From Micromonospora craniellae (GTDB lineage Bacteria > Actinomycetota > Actinomycetes > Mycobacteriales > Micromonosporaceae): a stretch of 64,000 nucleotides of DNA. Where the stretch lies: the NCBI RefSeq assembly GCF_014764405.1, contig NZ_CP061725.1, positions 5,890,001 through 5,954,000 on the forward strand, in the 5' to 3' direction. Both the position numbers and the translations under genes were made by a program. This document shows positions 1-9,023 of this stretch, in pieces. The notes beneath the pieces are model-generated. The model had not been told where the DNA came from, made no database searches, and saw nothing but the letters and a program-made list of their open reading frames with translations. The first letter of the stretch is position 1. Each line of letters opens with the position of its first letter.

Positions 1-585
1 GCACGGCGCCGGCGGGTACGGGCGGATGCTCGCCCCGTACGCGCGGATGCTGGCCCAGCTCGCCCCGGTGGAGGTGCTCGCGCCGGACCTGCCCGGCTAC
101 GGGCTGACCCGCAGCGACCGGCCGGTGGCGTACGCGGAGTGGATCGACTGCGTCACCGACCTCGTGGCGGCGGAGCGGGCCCGCGACGGGCGTCCCGTCC
201 ATCTCCTCGGCGCCAGCATGGGCGGCATGGTGGCCTACTCGGTGGCCGCGACCGCCGACGTCGCCGGGCTGGTCGTGACCTGCCTGCTGGACCCGCGTGA
301 CGTCGGCGCGCGGATGCGGATGACCCGCCTGCCGGTCATGGGGCGCCTCGCCCGTCCTTCCTCACCTCCGCCCCGCCGGTGGAACCGGAGGCGTTCACCG
401 CCTGCCCGGTGCTGATGACGCACCCGGCGGACGACCGCTGGACACCGGTCGCGCTCAGCCGGGCGTTTTTCGACCGCATCGTCGCCGAGAAGCGGTTCGT
501 GCTGCTGGAGCGGGCCGGACACCTGCCCGTCGAGCAACCGGGCCTGACCCGGCTGGGGCAGGCCGTCAGCGAGTTCGTCAGCTGA
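1..585 (+). pseudogene. alpha/beta-hydrolase, 5' cut by window edge, internally deleted and out of frame
   Basis: The left edge enters an alpha/beta-hydrolase at the oxyanion-hole region (HGAGGYGRML). The nucleophile elbow GASMGG follows near base 215, and the frame holds to about base 355 (GRLARP). The family's C-terminal part (TACPVLMTHPADDRWTPV, then RAGHLPVEQPG with the catalytic His) continues in another frame from about base 358 to the stop at 585. The lid segment between the two parts, roughly 50 or more residues in relatives, is missing. A deletion that also shifted the frame explains this. An intact product is unlikely. Family assignment is confident; inactivation is inferred. Confidence 0.75.
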
Positions 586-757
586 CCGCCAGCGTGACTG
601 GCGGGTGGGGCAGCGGGCCCCCGGGCCGAGATCGACCCCCGCTGCCGCGTCCCGGCATGCCGCGCCGACCTCCGGGGTACGTCTATCTTCAACGACCGTG
701 GCGGGGATGGTGCGCCGGTCTCCCGACCGGGAATCTCCACCGCCGGAGAAGGAGTGA

Positions 758-1402
758 ATGATGTCGGTGCGTAGGTGGCTTGCCGGTGCGGGCGTGGTGG
801 CGTTGGCCGTCCCGACAGCGGCGTGCGGAGACGCCGCCCCGGATGCCGCCACACCCGACGCCACGGGTACGCCGGCCGCCAGTGCGACCTCCGTCGCTCC
901 CAGCCCGACGGAGTCGTCGCCGTCGCCGACCACCGCCAACCCGCCGATCCTGTCCGGCGACCGGCAGGTCACGATCGTCCGGATCGACTCGTTCGAGTCA
1001 GGGCTGTCGTTGACCGACGAGCGGCTGGTCGAGGTGGTCGGAGACAAGGGCCGGCAGTTGTTCGTGCCGACCCCGGTCGACGGGCAGACCTTCCTGATCA
1101 GGTCGTACCGGGGTGCCGGTGGCGGTCCCGGCACCGGCGAGCCGGTCTGCTGGCAGGTGCAGAACCCGGGCAACTCGAAGCCGCTGGTGGTGCAGGGCGC
1201 CGAGTGCCGGGAGAGCGAGCCGCGTCAGCTCTTCACCATCGCGCCGAACCCGGAGAACGCGGAGGCCTTCCTGATCAGCAACAACTCGGCGTTCCTGCGG
1301 AACTCGCAGAACAACGGCCTGATCATGGAGGAGCTGGGTGACGCCGCGCCGACCGACAGCTTCCGGTTCAACGACAACGGGCCTGCGCCGTCGTCGTTGT
1401 AG
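758..1402 (+). CDS. putative secreted lipoprotein, RICIN-like C-terminal half
   Basis: A 214-residue protein with an N-terminal signal (MMSVRRWLAGAGVVALAVP) and a lipobox-like TAAC, so the Cys at about residue 23 is probably lipidated. A Thr/Ser/Pro-rich linker follows (residues 24-65). The C-terminal part has the cadence of beta-trefoil or RICIN-type proteins (QTFLIRSYRG, CWQVQNPGN, RQLFTIAPNPENAEAFLI), but I cannot assign a ligand. The start is supported by GGAGAAGGAG just upstream; two adjacent ATGs (758 and 761) are possible. A -10-like TATCTT lies near 683. The gene converges on the protease gene across a strong bidirectional terminator. Function unknown. Confidence 0.8.
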   Translation: MMSVRRWLAGAGVVALAVPTAACGDAAPDAATPDATGTPAASATSVAPSPTESSPSPTTANPPILSGDRQVTIVRIDSFESGLSLTDERLVEVVGDKGRQLFVPTPVDGQTFLIRSYRGAGGGPGTGEPVCWQVQNPGNSKPLVVQGAECRESEPRQLFTIAPNPENAEAFLISNNSAFLRNSQNNGLIMEELGDAAPTDSFRFNDNGPAPSSL

Positions 1403-1419
1403 TTGTGGTTGCAGTTGTT

Positions 1420-1467
1420 AGGAGGGGTCCCCTGCTATACACCAGGCGTTAGCAGGGGACCCCTCCT
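1420..1467. terminator. bidirectional 18-bp perfect hairpin
   Basis: AGGAGGGGTCCCCTGCTA (1420-1437) and its exact reverse complement (1450-1467) enclose a 12-nt loop, between the convergent lipoprotein and protease genes. T-rich bases flank both sides. It should end transcription from either side. Confidence 0.85.
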
Positions 1468-1488
1468 TTCACCCGACCGTGCGGTGTT

Positions 1489-3054
1489 TCAGCCGCGCCG
1501 CCACTTCTGGTTCGCGCCGCCGAGGCACTCCCAGATGGCCAGGCGGGCGCCGTCGGCGTTGACCCATCCGCTGATGTCGACGCACTTGTTCGCCTGCGGG
1601 TTGACCAGGTCACCCGCCGCGGACAGGACGAACTGCTGGGCCGGGTTGCCGCTGCAGGTCGCGATCTGGATCACCGCGCCGTTGTCCCGCGAGCCCCAGG
1701 CCACGTCCATGCACATGTTGTTCTGGGTACGCAGCGTGCCGTTGACGAAGCTCCACGACTGCGCCGCCGTGCCGTTGCAGTTCCAGGTCTGCAGCGGTAC
1801 GCCGTCGGAGAAGTTCGAGTTCGGCACGTCGATGCACTTGTTGTTCCAGTTGCTGATCAGCCGGTTCCCGCTACCACCGCCGGTGGTGACCAGGGTGAGC
1901 CCGTACGCACCGAGGATCTCGTTGACCGGCTGGAACCAGGTCTCCCCGCCGGTGGAGCAGTTGCCCCAGCCACCGGAGGTGACGCCCTGCGCCTGGTTGC
2001 CGCTGAGCCAGGCGCCGCCGGAGTCGCCGCCCTGGGCACAGGCGTTGGTGCGGGTCAGGCCGTGCACGGCGCCCTGCGAGTAGTTGACCGTCTGGTTGCG
2101 ACCCAGCAGCGTGCCGCACCGCCAGCCGGTGGTCCGGCCGGACCGGCACACCGAGCTGCCGATCGCGGCGTCCTGGGAGCCGGCCACCGACACGTTGCCG
2201 CCGGAGTAGTTGTTCACCCACGGCCGAGGGGTCCAGTTGCTGTTGGTCCGCACCCAGCCGTAGTCGCGGCCGGGGAAGGTCGAGCCGGCGAAGGTGCCCT
2301 GGGTGACGTTGTTGTAGCCGAGGGTCGGGCTGCCGACCCGGCCGCAGTGGCCGGCGGTGACGAAGCCCCCGTGCACCGCGAAGCCGACCGAGCAGAGCGT
2401 GTTGCCGTTGATCACGTACTGGTCCCCGCCCCGGATGTCGTAGTTGATCCGGGGCGCCTCGGCGGACTCGACGATCCGGACCAGGCCCGCGTCGACGCCG
2501 CTGGCCGCGACGAAGGCAGCGGCCTGGGCGGTGGCGCCCCGGCCGGCGGTCACCACGATCCGGTTGGTCGGCACGTCGACCGCCCAGCCGTGGACGGCGT
2601 CCGGTGACGCCTTATCGGCGTGCCGGTCGAGCGTCCGCTTGATCCCGTCCAGGGTGGACCCGCTGCGAGTGGCGGTGGTGACCTCGGCCCCTTCGGCGCG
2701 GACGGCGGCGGCCAGCGACGGGTCGGTGACCGCCACGGTCAGCCGTGTGCCGCCGGGCGGGATCCAGGCACCGGCGAAGGCGGTACCGAGTCGGGCTCGC
2801 AGACGTCGCTCGACGGCGGCGGCGCCGGCCTCGACGCGAAGCCGGGTCGACACCTGCGCGTCGGTCAACCCGAGGTCGCGGCGCATCGCGCGGACCATCT
2901 CCGGCGCGAGGCCGGTGACCGATGTGTCGGCGGCTGGGGTGGTGGTGCCAGGTGTGTCGGCGGCGAGTGCGGCCGGTGGGGCGGCGAATGGGGCGAGACC
3001 GGCGACCAGGACGGCGGCCAGGGCCGCGCCCAGGACGCGTGGCGCTCGTGGCAT
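1489..3054 (-). CDS. secreted streptogrisin/alpha-lytic-type S1 protease with C-terminal ricin B (CBM13) domain
   Basis: A 521-residue preproprotein. A signal peptide (MPRAPRVLGAALAAVLVAGL, cleavage near AALAA) is followed by a pro-region of about 150 residues typical of streptogrisin-type enzymes. The protease domain has the triad His236 (TAGHC), Asp264 (RDYGW) and Ser345 (GGDSGG), and disulphide-forming cysteines. A Gly-rich linker leads to a ricin-type beta-trefoil with three repeats ending QSW, QQF and QKW (residues about 390-521), a carbohydrate-binding fold. An upstream in-frame extension to 3171 is rejected because AGGAGG sits 6 nt before the ATG at 3054 and the signal peptide starts there. 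Secreted endopeptidase, possibly targeted to polysaccharide. A LacI-type operator sits at the promoter. Confidence 0.9.
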   Translation of the reverse strand: MPRAPRVLGAALAAVLVAGLAPFAAPPAALAADTPGTTTPAADTSVTGLAPEMVRAMRRDLGLTDAQVSTRLRVEAGAAAVERRLRARLGTAFAGAWIPPGGTRLTVAVTDPSLAAAVRAEGAEVTTATRSGSTLDGIKRTLDRHADKASPDAVHGWAVDVPTNRIVVTAGRGATAQAAAFVAASGVDAGLVRIVESAEAPRINYDIRGGDQYVINGNTLCSVGFAVHGGFVTAGHCGRVGSPTLGYNNVTQGTFAGSTFPGRDYGWVRTNSNWTPRPWVNNYSGGNVSVAGSQDAAIGSSVCRSGRTTGWRCGTLLGRNQTVNYSQGAVHGLTRTNACAQGGDSGGAWLSGNQAQGVTSGGWGNCSTGGETWFQPVNEILGAYGLTLVTTGGGSGNRLISNWNNKCIDVPNSNFSDGVPLQTWNCNGTAAQSWSFVNGTLRTQNNMCMDVAWGSRDNGAVIQIATCSGNPAQQFVLSAAGDLVNPQANKCVDISGWVNADGARLAIWECLGGANQKWRRG

Positions 3055-3111
3055 GGGACTCCTCCTACGGGGGTCAGGCGACGCGGGGGGCATCGCCGAG
3101 AGTACGGCCAA

Positions 3112-3159
3112 GAGAGCGCTCTCACGATCGAGTCTGTCGATGTCGTTCACAACTGTCAA
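3112..3159 (-). promoter_or_regulatory. promoter with LacI-family-type operator for the secreted protease
   Basis: On the minus strand a perfect -35 TTGACA (3159-3154), 17 nt spacing and CAGACT (3136-3131) form a sigma-70-like promoter. Just downstream, at the expected transcription start, lies the 12-bp perfect palindrome GAGAGCGCTCTC (3112-3123). It resembles the GGGAGCGCTCCC-type operators of actinobacterial LacI-family sugar repressors such as CebR. Repression relieved by a sugar is inferred. Confidence 0.6.
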
Positions 3160-3279
3160 GACTCTTGCCAATTGTTGCCGGTGCGCGGTCCGTCCAGGTC
3201 GGACGTGCGTCGGTACGGCGCGACGCCCCGCGCTGCGCCGGTGCCGGCAGCATCGCCGCCTCGGTCAGCAGGTGCACTA

Positions 3280-4866
3280 TCAGGCGATGAACCGGGTCTG
3301 TCGACGACGGGCCAGCAGGTAGCCGCCCGCTCCGGCGACGACCAGCAGGAGACCTGTCCCGGCGAGCAGGCCGGTGGAGGTGCCGGTGATCGGCAACTCG
3401 CCGCCTGCTCCGCCGCCGGTCGGGTTCACCCGGATAGCGGCGGTGTCGTTGTCGGGGTCCAGATCCGCCGTCGGGCCGTCACCCGATCTGGTGTGGAGCT
3501 TGACCTTGCCGGTCTGACTGCCGGCCCGGTCGAGCCGGAGACCGAACTCGAAACCCACCCGCTCACCCTTGCTGATCGTGCCGCCTATCTGGCACACGTA
3601 GCGCCGTCCGCCGGGCTTGCCGGGCGCGTACTCGTCGGAGTCCAGGTCGAGGCAGGACGTCGGAACGCTGACGGCGGTGACGCCGTCCGGCAGGGTCACG
3701 TGCGTCGGGACCTGCAGACCGCCCTGGCCGTTGGCGCCGGCACTCGCCGGCCCGTTGTTGAGATAGCCCACCCGCATCGGGACGGTGGCACCGACCGCGC
3801 CTCGAACGGTCGCGCCCTCGGCGGCGACGTCGCCCCGCATGTCACCGGCGACGGTCAGCCGTACCGAGATGTCGTTGCTGAATCCGTCGATGTCGGTCTG
3901 GGGGTGCGAGCGGGCCCGCATCTCGTCCACCTTGACCAGCGTCAGTGCCTCGTCGGTCCCCCGGGGGCCGATCGATCCGGGTTTCCGGATCCGGTCCTGG
4001 TGCTCCTCCCAGTCGGCCGGGGTGAACCAGGAGTAGTGGCTGTGGTGCAGGTTCGGTGCCCAACTGTCGGTCGAGACGGTCCCGCCGAAGGTCGAGTCCA
4101 CCCGTACCGTCTCCCCGGGCTTCAGCGAGTCGGCGAACTCGCAGACGAACGTGCTGTCGTCCAGCGAGGGATCCTCGTACTCGCAGTTCTTGTACCGCTT
4201 CGACGGCGTGAACCCGAGCGAACCGGACACGTACAACCGCAGTCCGTGCGCGGTCGTCGTTCCACGGTTCGACACCGCGAGCGGGACGTCGACGCGGGCG
4301 CCGAGACTGCTGTCGAGTCGGAGGTCGCGCCCGTTCGCGCTGACGAGATCGACGCCCTCGCCGACGGTGACGGTGGCCCGGTAGCTCCCGGCGGCGATGC
4401 GGGGCTCGGTGACGGTGACGACCACCTCACCGCGTCGGCCCGGCTTCGCGTCCGCCGCCGCCGTCACGAGCAGGCTGAACAGCTCGGTCCCCGTGTCGGA
4501 GTCGGTCGTCACCGAGCAGTCCAGAACCGGGCCCGTCGTCGTGCAGAGTTCGGGGCCGTTCGCGTGCCGCACGTCGGCGAACGCCATGACGTCACTGCGG
4601 TCCACCCGCATCACGTAGGTGCCGGCGTAGTTCCTGCCCCGCTGCTCGACCGACATCCACTTGCGTGGACCGCCGGGAGCGACGGTGACGCTGTGCAGCC
4701 GGATGTCGCTTCGCGGCAGGGCGGCCGGTGCGGCGGCGGTCGGAGCCGACTCGGTCGGCGCGGCGGTCGGTTCGGCCGCGGCCGGTGCGCCGCCGACGGC
4801 CGTGGCGACGAGTACGCCGACGACGGCCACACCAGCGAGCCGACGCCGGAGAGCGGGAGATGACAT
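3280..4866 (-). CDS. LPXTG-anchored cell-surface protein
   Basis: A 528-residue surface protein. An N-terminal signal peptide (MSSPALRRRLAGVAVVGVLVATAVG) is followed by Pro/Ala/Thr-rich sequence and beta-rich repeats resembling DUF11/CARDB-like domains (for example VSNRGTTTAHGLRLYV and VGYLNNGPASAGANGQGG). The C-terminus is a classic sortase signal: LPITG at residues 491-495, a hydrophobic helix, then the basic tail LARRRQTRFIA. The protein should be covalently attached to peptidoglycan by a class E/F-like sortase, which is not in this window. Ligand and role are unknown. GAGG lies 8 nt before the ATG. It reads away from the methyltransferase remnant and toward the protease promoter. Confidence 0.85.
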   Translation of the reverse strand: MSSPALRRRLAGVAVVGVLVATAVGGAPAAAEPTAAPTESAPTAAAPAALPRSDIRLHSVTVAPGGPRKWMSVEQRGRNYAGTYVMRVDRSDVMAFADVRHANGPELCTTTGPVLDCSVTTDSDTGTELFSLLVTAAADAKPGRRGEVVVTVTEPRIAAGSYRATVTVGEGVDLVSANGRDLRLDSSLGARVDVPLAVSNRGTTTAHGLRLYVSGSLGFTPSKRYKNCEYEDPSLDDSTFVCEFADSLKPGETVRVDSTFGGTVSTDSWAPNLHHSHYSWFTPADWEEHQDRIRKPGSIGPRGTDEALTLVKVDEMRARSHPQTDIDGFSNDISVRLTVAGDMRGDVAAEGATVRGAVGATVPMRVGYLNNGPASAGANGQGGLQVPTHVTLPDGVTAVSVPTSCLDLDSDEYAPGKPGGRRYVCQIGGTISKGERVGFEFGLRLDRAGSQTGKVKLHTRSGDGPTADLDPDNDTAAIRVNPTGGGAGGELPITGTSTGLLAGTGLLLVVAGAGGYLLARRRQTRFIA

Positions 4867-4987
4867 GGTGGATTCCTCAGGGTACGAACGACGATGTGGG
4901 AGCGCGACGACCCGGCGGACGGTGACCCGGGTGGGCCGTTTCCGGACGCGGAGCCGGAGCGTGATGGGCGGATCCTGAGCCGGGTAA

Positions 4988-5587
4988 ATATCTCACGCCG
5001 ACGGGCCGGCCAGGATCAGCCGGCCGGTTGCCGTCGCCGGTGAGCCGTTCCAGCGGGGCATCCTCGCCCTCTTCGCCGGGCTGGTCCGCGCCCAGGCGAA
5101 CGGACCGGTCTGCGACGTCGGCTGCGGACCCGGACGGATCACCGCCCACCTGCGCGACATCGGCCTGGACGTGTTCGGTGTCGACCTGTCACCCGCCATG
5201 ATCGACGTGGCCCGGCGGGACCATCCCGGCCTGCGCTTCGAGGTCGGCTCGATGAACCGTCTCGACCTGCCCGATGGATCCCTGAGCGGGCTGCTGGCGT
5301 GGTTCTCCCTGATCCACGTACCCGACGACGAGGTGCCCGGCGTCCTGGCCGAGTTCCGTCGTGTGCTGCGCCCGGGCGGGGTGGTGCTGCTCGGCTTCCA
5401 GACCGGGAACGGCAGCCGGCTCAAGACGGAGGGCTACGGCGGACACCCGATGAACGTCTACGTGCATTACCGCCCACCCGCACGGGTCGCGGCCTGGCTG
5501 GCGGCGGCCGGTTTCACCGTCGAGGCCGAGTTGGTGCACCACCCGGAACCGGAGGTCGAGGGCGGGTTCGTCTTCGCCCACCGCTGA
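4988..5587 (+). pseudogene. class I SAM methyltransferase lacking its 5' end
   Basis: The open frame runs from just after a stop at 4985-4987 to 5587. It contains SAM motif I (VCDVGCGPGRIT), the acidic loop (GVDLSPAM), motif II/III (LLAWFSLIHVP) and FRRVLRPGGVVLLGFQ, then a full C-terminus ending EGGFVFAHR. There is no ATG, GTG or TTG between the stop and motif I. The first usable start (GTG at 5171) lies after motif I and would remove the SAM-binding glycine loop. The N-terminal 20-40 residues usual in relatives are also missing. I read it as a 5'-truncated remnant. A non-canonical start cannot be excluded. Confidence 0.65.
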
Positions 5588-5670
5588 GAGGTCTGCGAGT
5601 ACCTGCCGGCGTGCTTTTGCGGTCGGTCCGATGAGCGGTCCGCTGCGGCCGGGCACGGGGTGTGCGGGTG

Positions 5671-5707
5671 CTGTCGACCTGAGAGCACAAACGGTTCAGC
5701 TCGACAG
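5671..5707. repeat. dispersed hairpin repeat, copy A
   Basis: CTGTCGACCTGA (5671-5682) pairs with TCAGCTCGACAG (5696-5707) with one mismatch, around a short loop. Related sequence occurs at 39022-39151 and 53001-53025. It sits between two gene remnants and may act as a terminator. Confidence 0.6.
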
Positions 5708-5772
5708 GGCCCACCCCGCTGCAGGCCACCTGCCCTCAGCTTCTGGCACGGCTGGGACGATCCGAGCACCGA

Positions 5773-6060
5773 TCAGGACGAGGCGTCCTGCACCAACCGG
5801 AGTTGGCCGATTTCGGCGACGTTCTTCATCAGCTCGGCGTTGACCCACGCGAGCAGGTGGGCCACGGTGTGCGCCGGATCGTTCGGCCAGGCGATGGTGG
5901 GGACCGGCACCGGGTCCGGCTCGGTGTCGGCCCAGTCCGGCACCCACCGGCCGTCGGCGTCCGGGCGGACCGTCCACACGACGGGACATCCGGCGATCCT
6001 CCACGCGGCGGACGGAGTTGTTGAGGTAGTTCTGCGGCATACCCGGTGGCGGCCTGAGCA
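5773..6060 (-). pseudogene. DinB-like protein remnant, internally deleted
   Basis: On the minus strand, 5979-5773 encodes a 68-residue frame. It joins a WTVRPDADGRWVPDWADTEP...PVPVPTIAW segment directly to a C-terminal VNAELMKNVAEIGQLRLV segment. Both segments resemble parts of actinobacterial DinB-superfamily proteins, where about 80-100 residues separate them. Upstream, LRPPPGMPQNYLNNSV (about 6055-6010) fits the N-terminal part in a different frame. Internal deletion plus frameshift is the simplest reading. Family assignment is from memory of the family pattern and is moderate. Confidence 0.45.
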
Positions 6061-6090
6061 CGTCGCGCGACACTCGGAGAGCTGCGGCCC

Positions 6091-6951
6091 CTATGAGATC
6101 AGTTCGGCGATGTGTGCGGCTGGGGTGAGTCGTATCAGCGCCACCGCCTTGTCGTCGTGTCGTTTGCTGCGTGGCCAGCGTCGCCCTTCCGCGTCGTTCT
6201 TCTCCGCTTGATGCACGGTCTCGATGAGGCGTGTCGGGTGATGGTTGGCGAGCGCGAATGCGGATTTCCAGGTTGGGGGTGTCTGGTAGTTGTCGATGCC
6301 GTCGGAGACGCCGTCGGTCATCGTCAGGGTCGCTGCGATGTCGTTGACGGGCCACCTCGCGTAGACGGCGTGCCGGGCGGCCTCCGGCGCGGCCTCGGCG
6401 ATCCAATAGCCTTCAGGGGTATTGCGGGCTTGCCTCTGCGCCTCCACGAGCGTGGTCCACTCCGCAGCGTGTTGGAAGCCGAATCCGCCCCTCTGTCGAA
6501 TGGCTTCGTGCAGGTCTGCGTGTTGGTCGAGGGCGACCCGTGAGAGCCGGTCGTCGCGGACCTGGTGGATCTCACCGTTACGGGTTAGCACGATGGTGGG
6601 GCTGTCTCCGAGGACCAGAATGTGGACATCGTTGCCGGTCCATCGGACGAGGCTCACTGTGGTCGACGGTGCCGAACCGGGCTGCAGGTCATGCAGGTGG
6701 CGGATGCGGTCGATCGCTTCGGTCAATGCGTCGACGAGGCCGATGTCGGGGTGTTCGGTCAGGAGTTGCGCAAGGCGTTGCCCGACTTGTTCGGCGAGCC
6801 ATCCTCCGTCGAGTCGGCGGTTGCCTGGTTGTGATGCGCCGTCGAGCACGATGACGGCGTTCGGTGTGGTGAAGATGCGGTCCTCGGTCGGCCGATCTCG
6901 TCCGGCCCGCTCGGCGCTGACTACATGCGGTCGTGAGTTCGTGGCGGGCAT
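6091..6951 (-). CDS. PP2C-family serine/threonine phosphatase-like protein
   Basis: A 286-residue single-domain protein with the metal-binding signatures of PP2C phosphatases in order: an N-terminal acidic site (PTEDRIF), VLDGAS, a central VLGDSPTIV, TMTDGVSDG, and a C-terminal HDDKAV. It should dephosphorylate Ser/Thr-phosphorylated proteins with Mn/Mg. There is no sensor or membrane segment, so it is cytosolic. AGGAGC lies 9 nt before the ATG. It is followed by the DinB remnant and preceded by a frameshifted TPR regulator on the same strand. Codon choice here is less GC-biased than in the metabolic genes, suggesting an accessory origin. Substrate unknown. Confidence 0.8.
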   Translation of the reverse strand: MPATNSRPHVVSAERAGRDRPTEDRIFTTPNAVIVLDGASQPGNRRLDGGWLAEQVGQRLAQLLTEHPDIGLVDALTEAIDRIRHLHDLQPGSAPSTTVSLVRWTGNDVHILVLGDSPTIVLTRNGEIHQVRDDRLSRVALDQHADLHEAIRQRGGFGFQHAAEWTTLVEAQRQARNTPEGYWIAEAAPEAARHAVYARWPVNDIAATLTMTDGVSDGIDNYQTPPTWKSAFALANHHPTRLIETVHQAEKNDAEGRRWPRSKRHDDKAVALIRLTPAAHIAELIS

Positions 6952-7054
6952 GCGAGTTCGCTCCTGGTGACGGTATCGCCGTCGTGTTGACTGCGGACGA
7001 CCCAGGGTGAGGCCTGTGCGGAATCGAGCTGCCTGAGGAACATCCGTCGGTGCG

Positions 7055-8357
7055 TCAACCCGTCAGGACGGTGGTGGACGGTGGTGGGTGGGCGGGCGGA
7101 GGGTCGTGGCGCAGGAATGCCGTGGCCCGTGTGTCGAGTTGCTTGGCGAAGGCCGGAAGGCGGGTGCCGAAGCTGCTGAGTTGGGTTCGGATGTTCTTCA
7201 CGGCCGAGGATGCGCGGCCGGATCTGACGCCGACCATGGCGTCCAGGGCGTGGTTCCAGTTCTCGGTTGCCTCGCGCAGTCGCCCTTGTTTGCATTGCAC
7301 GTCGGCGAGGTTGCCAAGCGTCAGGGTATGGATGCGTCGGTACGCCTCGGGGTTGCGGGTGGCGATCGACTGGTGGAGTTGGGCTTCGGCAGCAGGAAGG
7401 TCGCCCAGGTCGCGGAGGGCCTGACCCGCTTGACTTGCCAGGGATGTCTCGGTGAACCCGCTGGTCTGGATCCAGGTCGGCTCGTCGTCGGGCAGCGCCT
7501 TCGCGAGATGAGATTCAGCCGCGTTTATCGCCGCCGAGGCACGGGACTTGTCGTTCGTCGCGGCGTACCCGCGTGCGGTGAGAATGGTGAAGAGCGCGGT
7601 TGCGGCCGGGGTTGCTCGTCCCCGCGACCATTCGAGGGAAGCGTCAGCGAGTCGCAGGGCCTCGTGACCATGGCCGAGGTCAACCGCCTGGTGCGCCATC
7701 GCTCGCAGGGTGAATCCGGCGAGGGGCCGGTCGTCTGCTTCGTTGGCCAGGCGTAGCGCTTGCACGTAGTAGCGCTGCGCCAGCCCATGCAGCGACGAGT
7801 CGAAGGCTTTCCAGCCGGCGAGGTAGGTCATCTCGGCCGCCACGCTGAACATGGCCCTGCGATCGTCGTCGGTGGCGAAGCGTCCTTGGAGGTATCCGGA
7901 CACGTCAGACGTGAGGTATTGGACAACAGCGAGGCGGGCATGGCCTCCACCGAACCGCTCGTCGGCTCTGCTGAACACCGCGAGCATGTCCCGTACGACG
8001 TCGATCTCGCTGCGACCCACAGGGACGGTTCCCCCCCTGGGCGCGCCGCCCCCGCTCCGCGATCTCCTGCCACGAGTCGAGTGGAACCGCGAGCGCTGCC
8101 AGCGAGTACAGGGCGGCGCGTCCTAGTTCTCGTCGCTCCAAGTCGGCCCTCCCGATTGTCAGGAGATCGGTAGCCGGGGCGGGCTCCCACCAATCCAGGC
8201 CGCCGAGGTCAGGCTCCACAGTACGTCCTCTGAGACGCCTGACCACCAGCAATCCGACCATGACCAGGCGGAACGCGACTACTGCAATAGCCCTGCTCGC
8301 GAGGGTGACGGCCCGGACCGGCATCGCGCACAACTGGCGGCGCTTTGCGGATGTCAA
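7055..8357 (-). pseudogene. TPR-type regulator (XRE-family C-terminal part), frameshifted at a G7 run
   Basis: From 8020 to 7055 runs a 321-residue helical repeat protein (GRSEIDVVRDMLAVFSRADERFGGGHAR...), the tetratricopeptide part of actinobacterial XRE/TPR regulators. The preceding family sequence (WWEPAPATDLLTIGRADLERRELGRAALYSLAALAVPLDSWQEI) lies upstream in another frame, 8357 to about 8040. The frames meet at a run of seven G (minus strand, plus-strand C7 near 8031-8037). One base more or less would fuse them into RRAQGG-TVPVGRSEIDVV. No DNA-binding HTH is visible upstream, so the gene also seems N-terminally short. Either a real homopolymer mutation or a sequencing error. Confidence 0.65.
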
Positions 8358-8468
8358 TGGTCCACTGCGTACTCGGTGATGTACGCGACTCTGCGCTGCG
8401 ACTCGTACTCCGACACCTGCTGCCGCATCCCGAGGCCCGGCCAGACCGCTCCCCGGAGGCGGCGGTGG

Positions 8469-9023
8469 TCATGCCGCTTCTGTCTTGAGGCGGCCGTTGC
8501 GGTAGGGCTGGGACGGGCGTTGGAAGCACGCCCCGGAGACGCGAGACTCGACGGTGCGGACATGCCGGAAGCCCTGACGGCGGTAGTAGTCGTGCAACCG
8601 GTGGTTGCTGGTCCATGCGTCCAGCCGCAACCAGGTCAGCCCGGCCTCGTACGCCCGGCCGCCAGACCAGTCCAGCAGTTCACCGCCCAGGTTTGCACCG
8701 GCGTGGTCAAGCGGAATGATCATTTTTGCGGCATAGAGTGCGTCGGCCGGGTCGTCCTGCGGATACCACAGTGCTTCGGGATCTCGGTCGGGCTTCCAGA
8801 GGCTGTCGACATCCACGTACGCGGTCAGCGTGATAGTGGCGATCGGGACGCTACCCTCCCACACCATCCACGTCTGCCCGGCGGAGACTGTCGACGCCAC
8901 GGCGGAGCGGGGCAGCGGGATGGACCATTGTTCTTCGCCCCGGCCGGCGAGCCATGCCACGCGCTCCCGGCGCCAACCCATGATGACCTCGACATCCTTC
9001 AACCGGGCCGGCGTGATGATCAT
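8469..9023 (-). CDS. GNAT-family N-acetyltransferase
   Basis: A 184-residue protein with a GNAT fold: an N-terminal strand-helix (MIITPARLKDVEVIMGWRRERVAWL), central strands (WMVWEGSVPIATITLT), an acetyl-CoA-binding region (MIIPLDHAGANLGGELLDW) and the C-terminal WLRLDAWTSNHRLHDYYRRQGF typical of acetyltransferases. The canonical Q/RxxGxG/A loop is degenerate. Its ATG overlaps the stop of the upstream GntR gene by 4 nt, so the two are translationally coupled, and GntR probably controls it. Substrate unknown; small-molecule or antibiotic acetylation is possible. Confidence 0.8.
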   Translation of the reverse strand: MIITPARLKDVEVIMGWRRERVAWLAGRGEEQWSIPLPRSAVASTVSAGQTWMVWEGSVPIATITLTAYVDVDSLWKPDRDPEALWYPQDDPADALYAAKMIIPLDHAGANLGGELLDWSGGRAYEAGLTWLRLDAWTSNHRLHDYYRRQGFRHVRTVESRVSGACFQRPSQPYRNGRLKTEAA

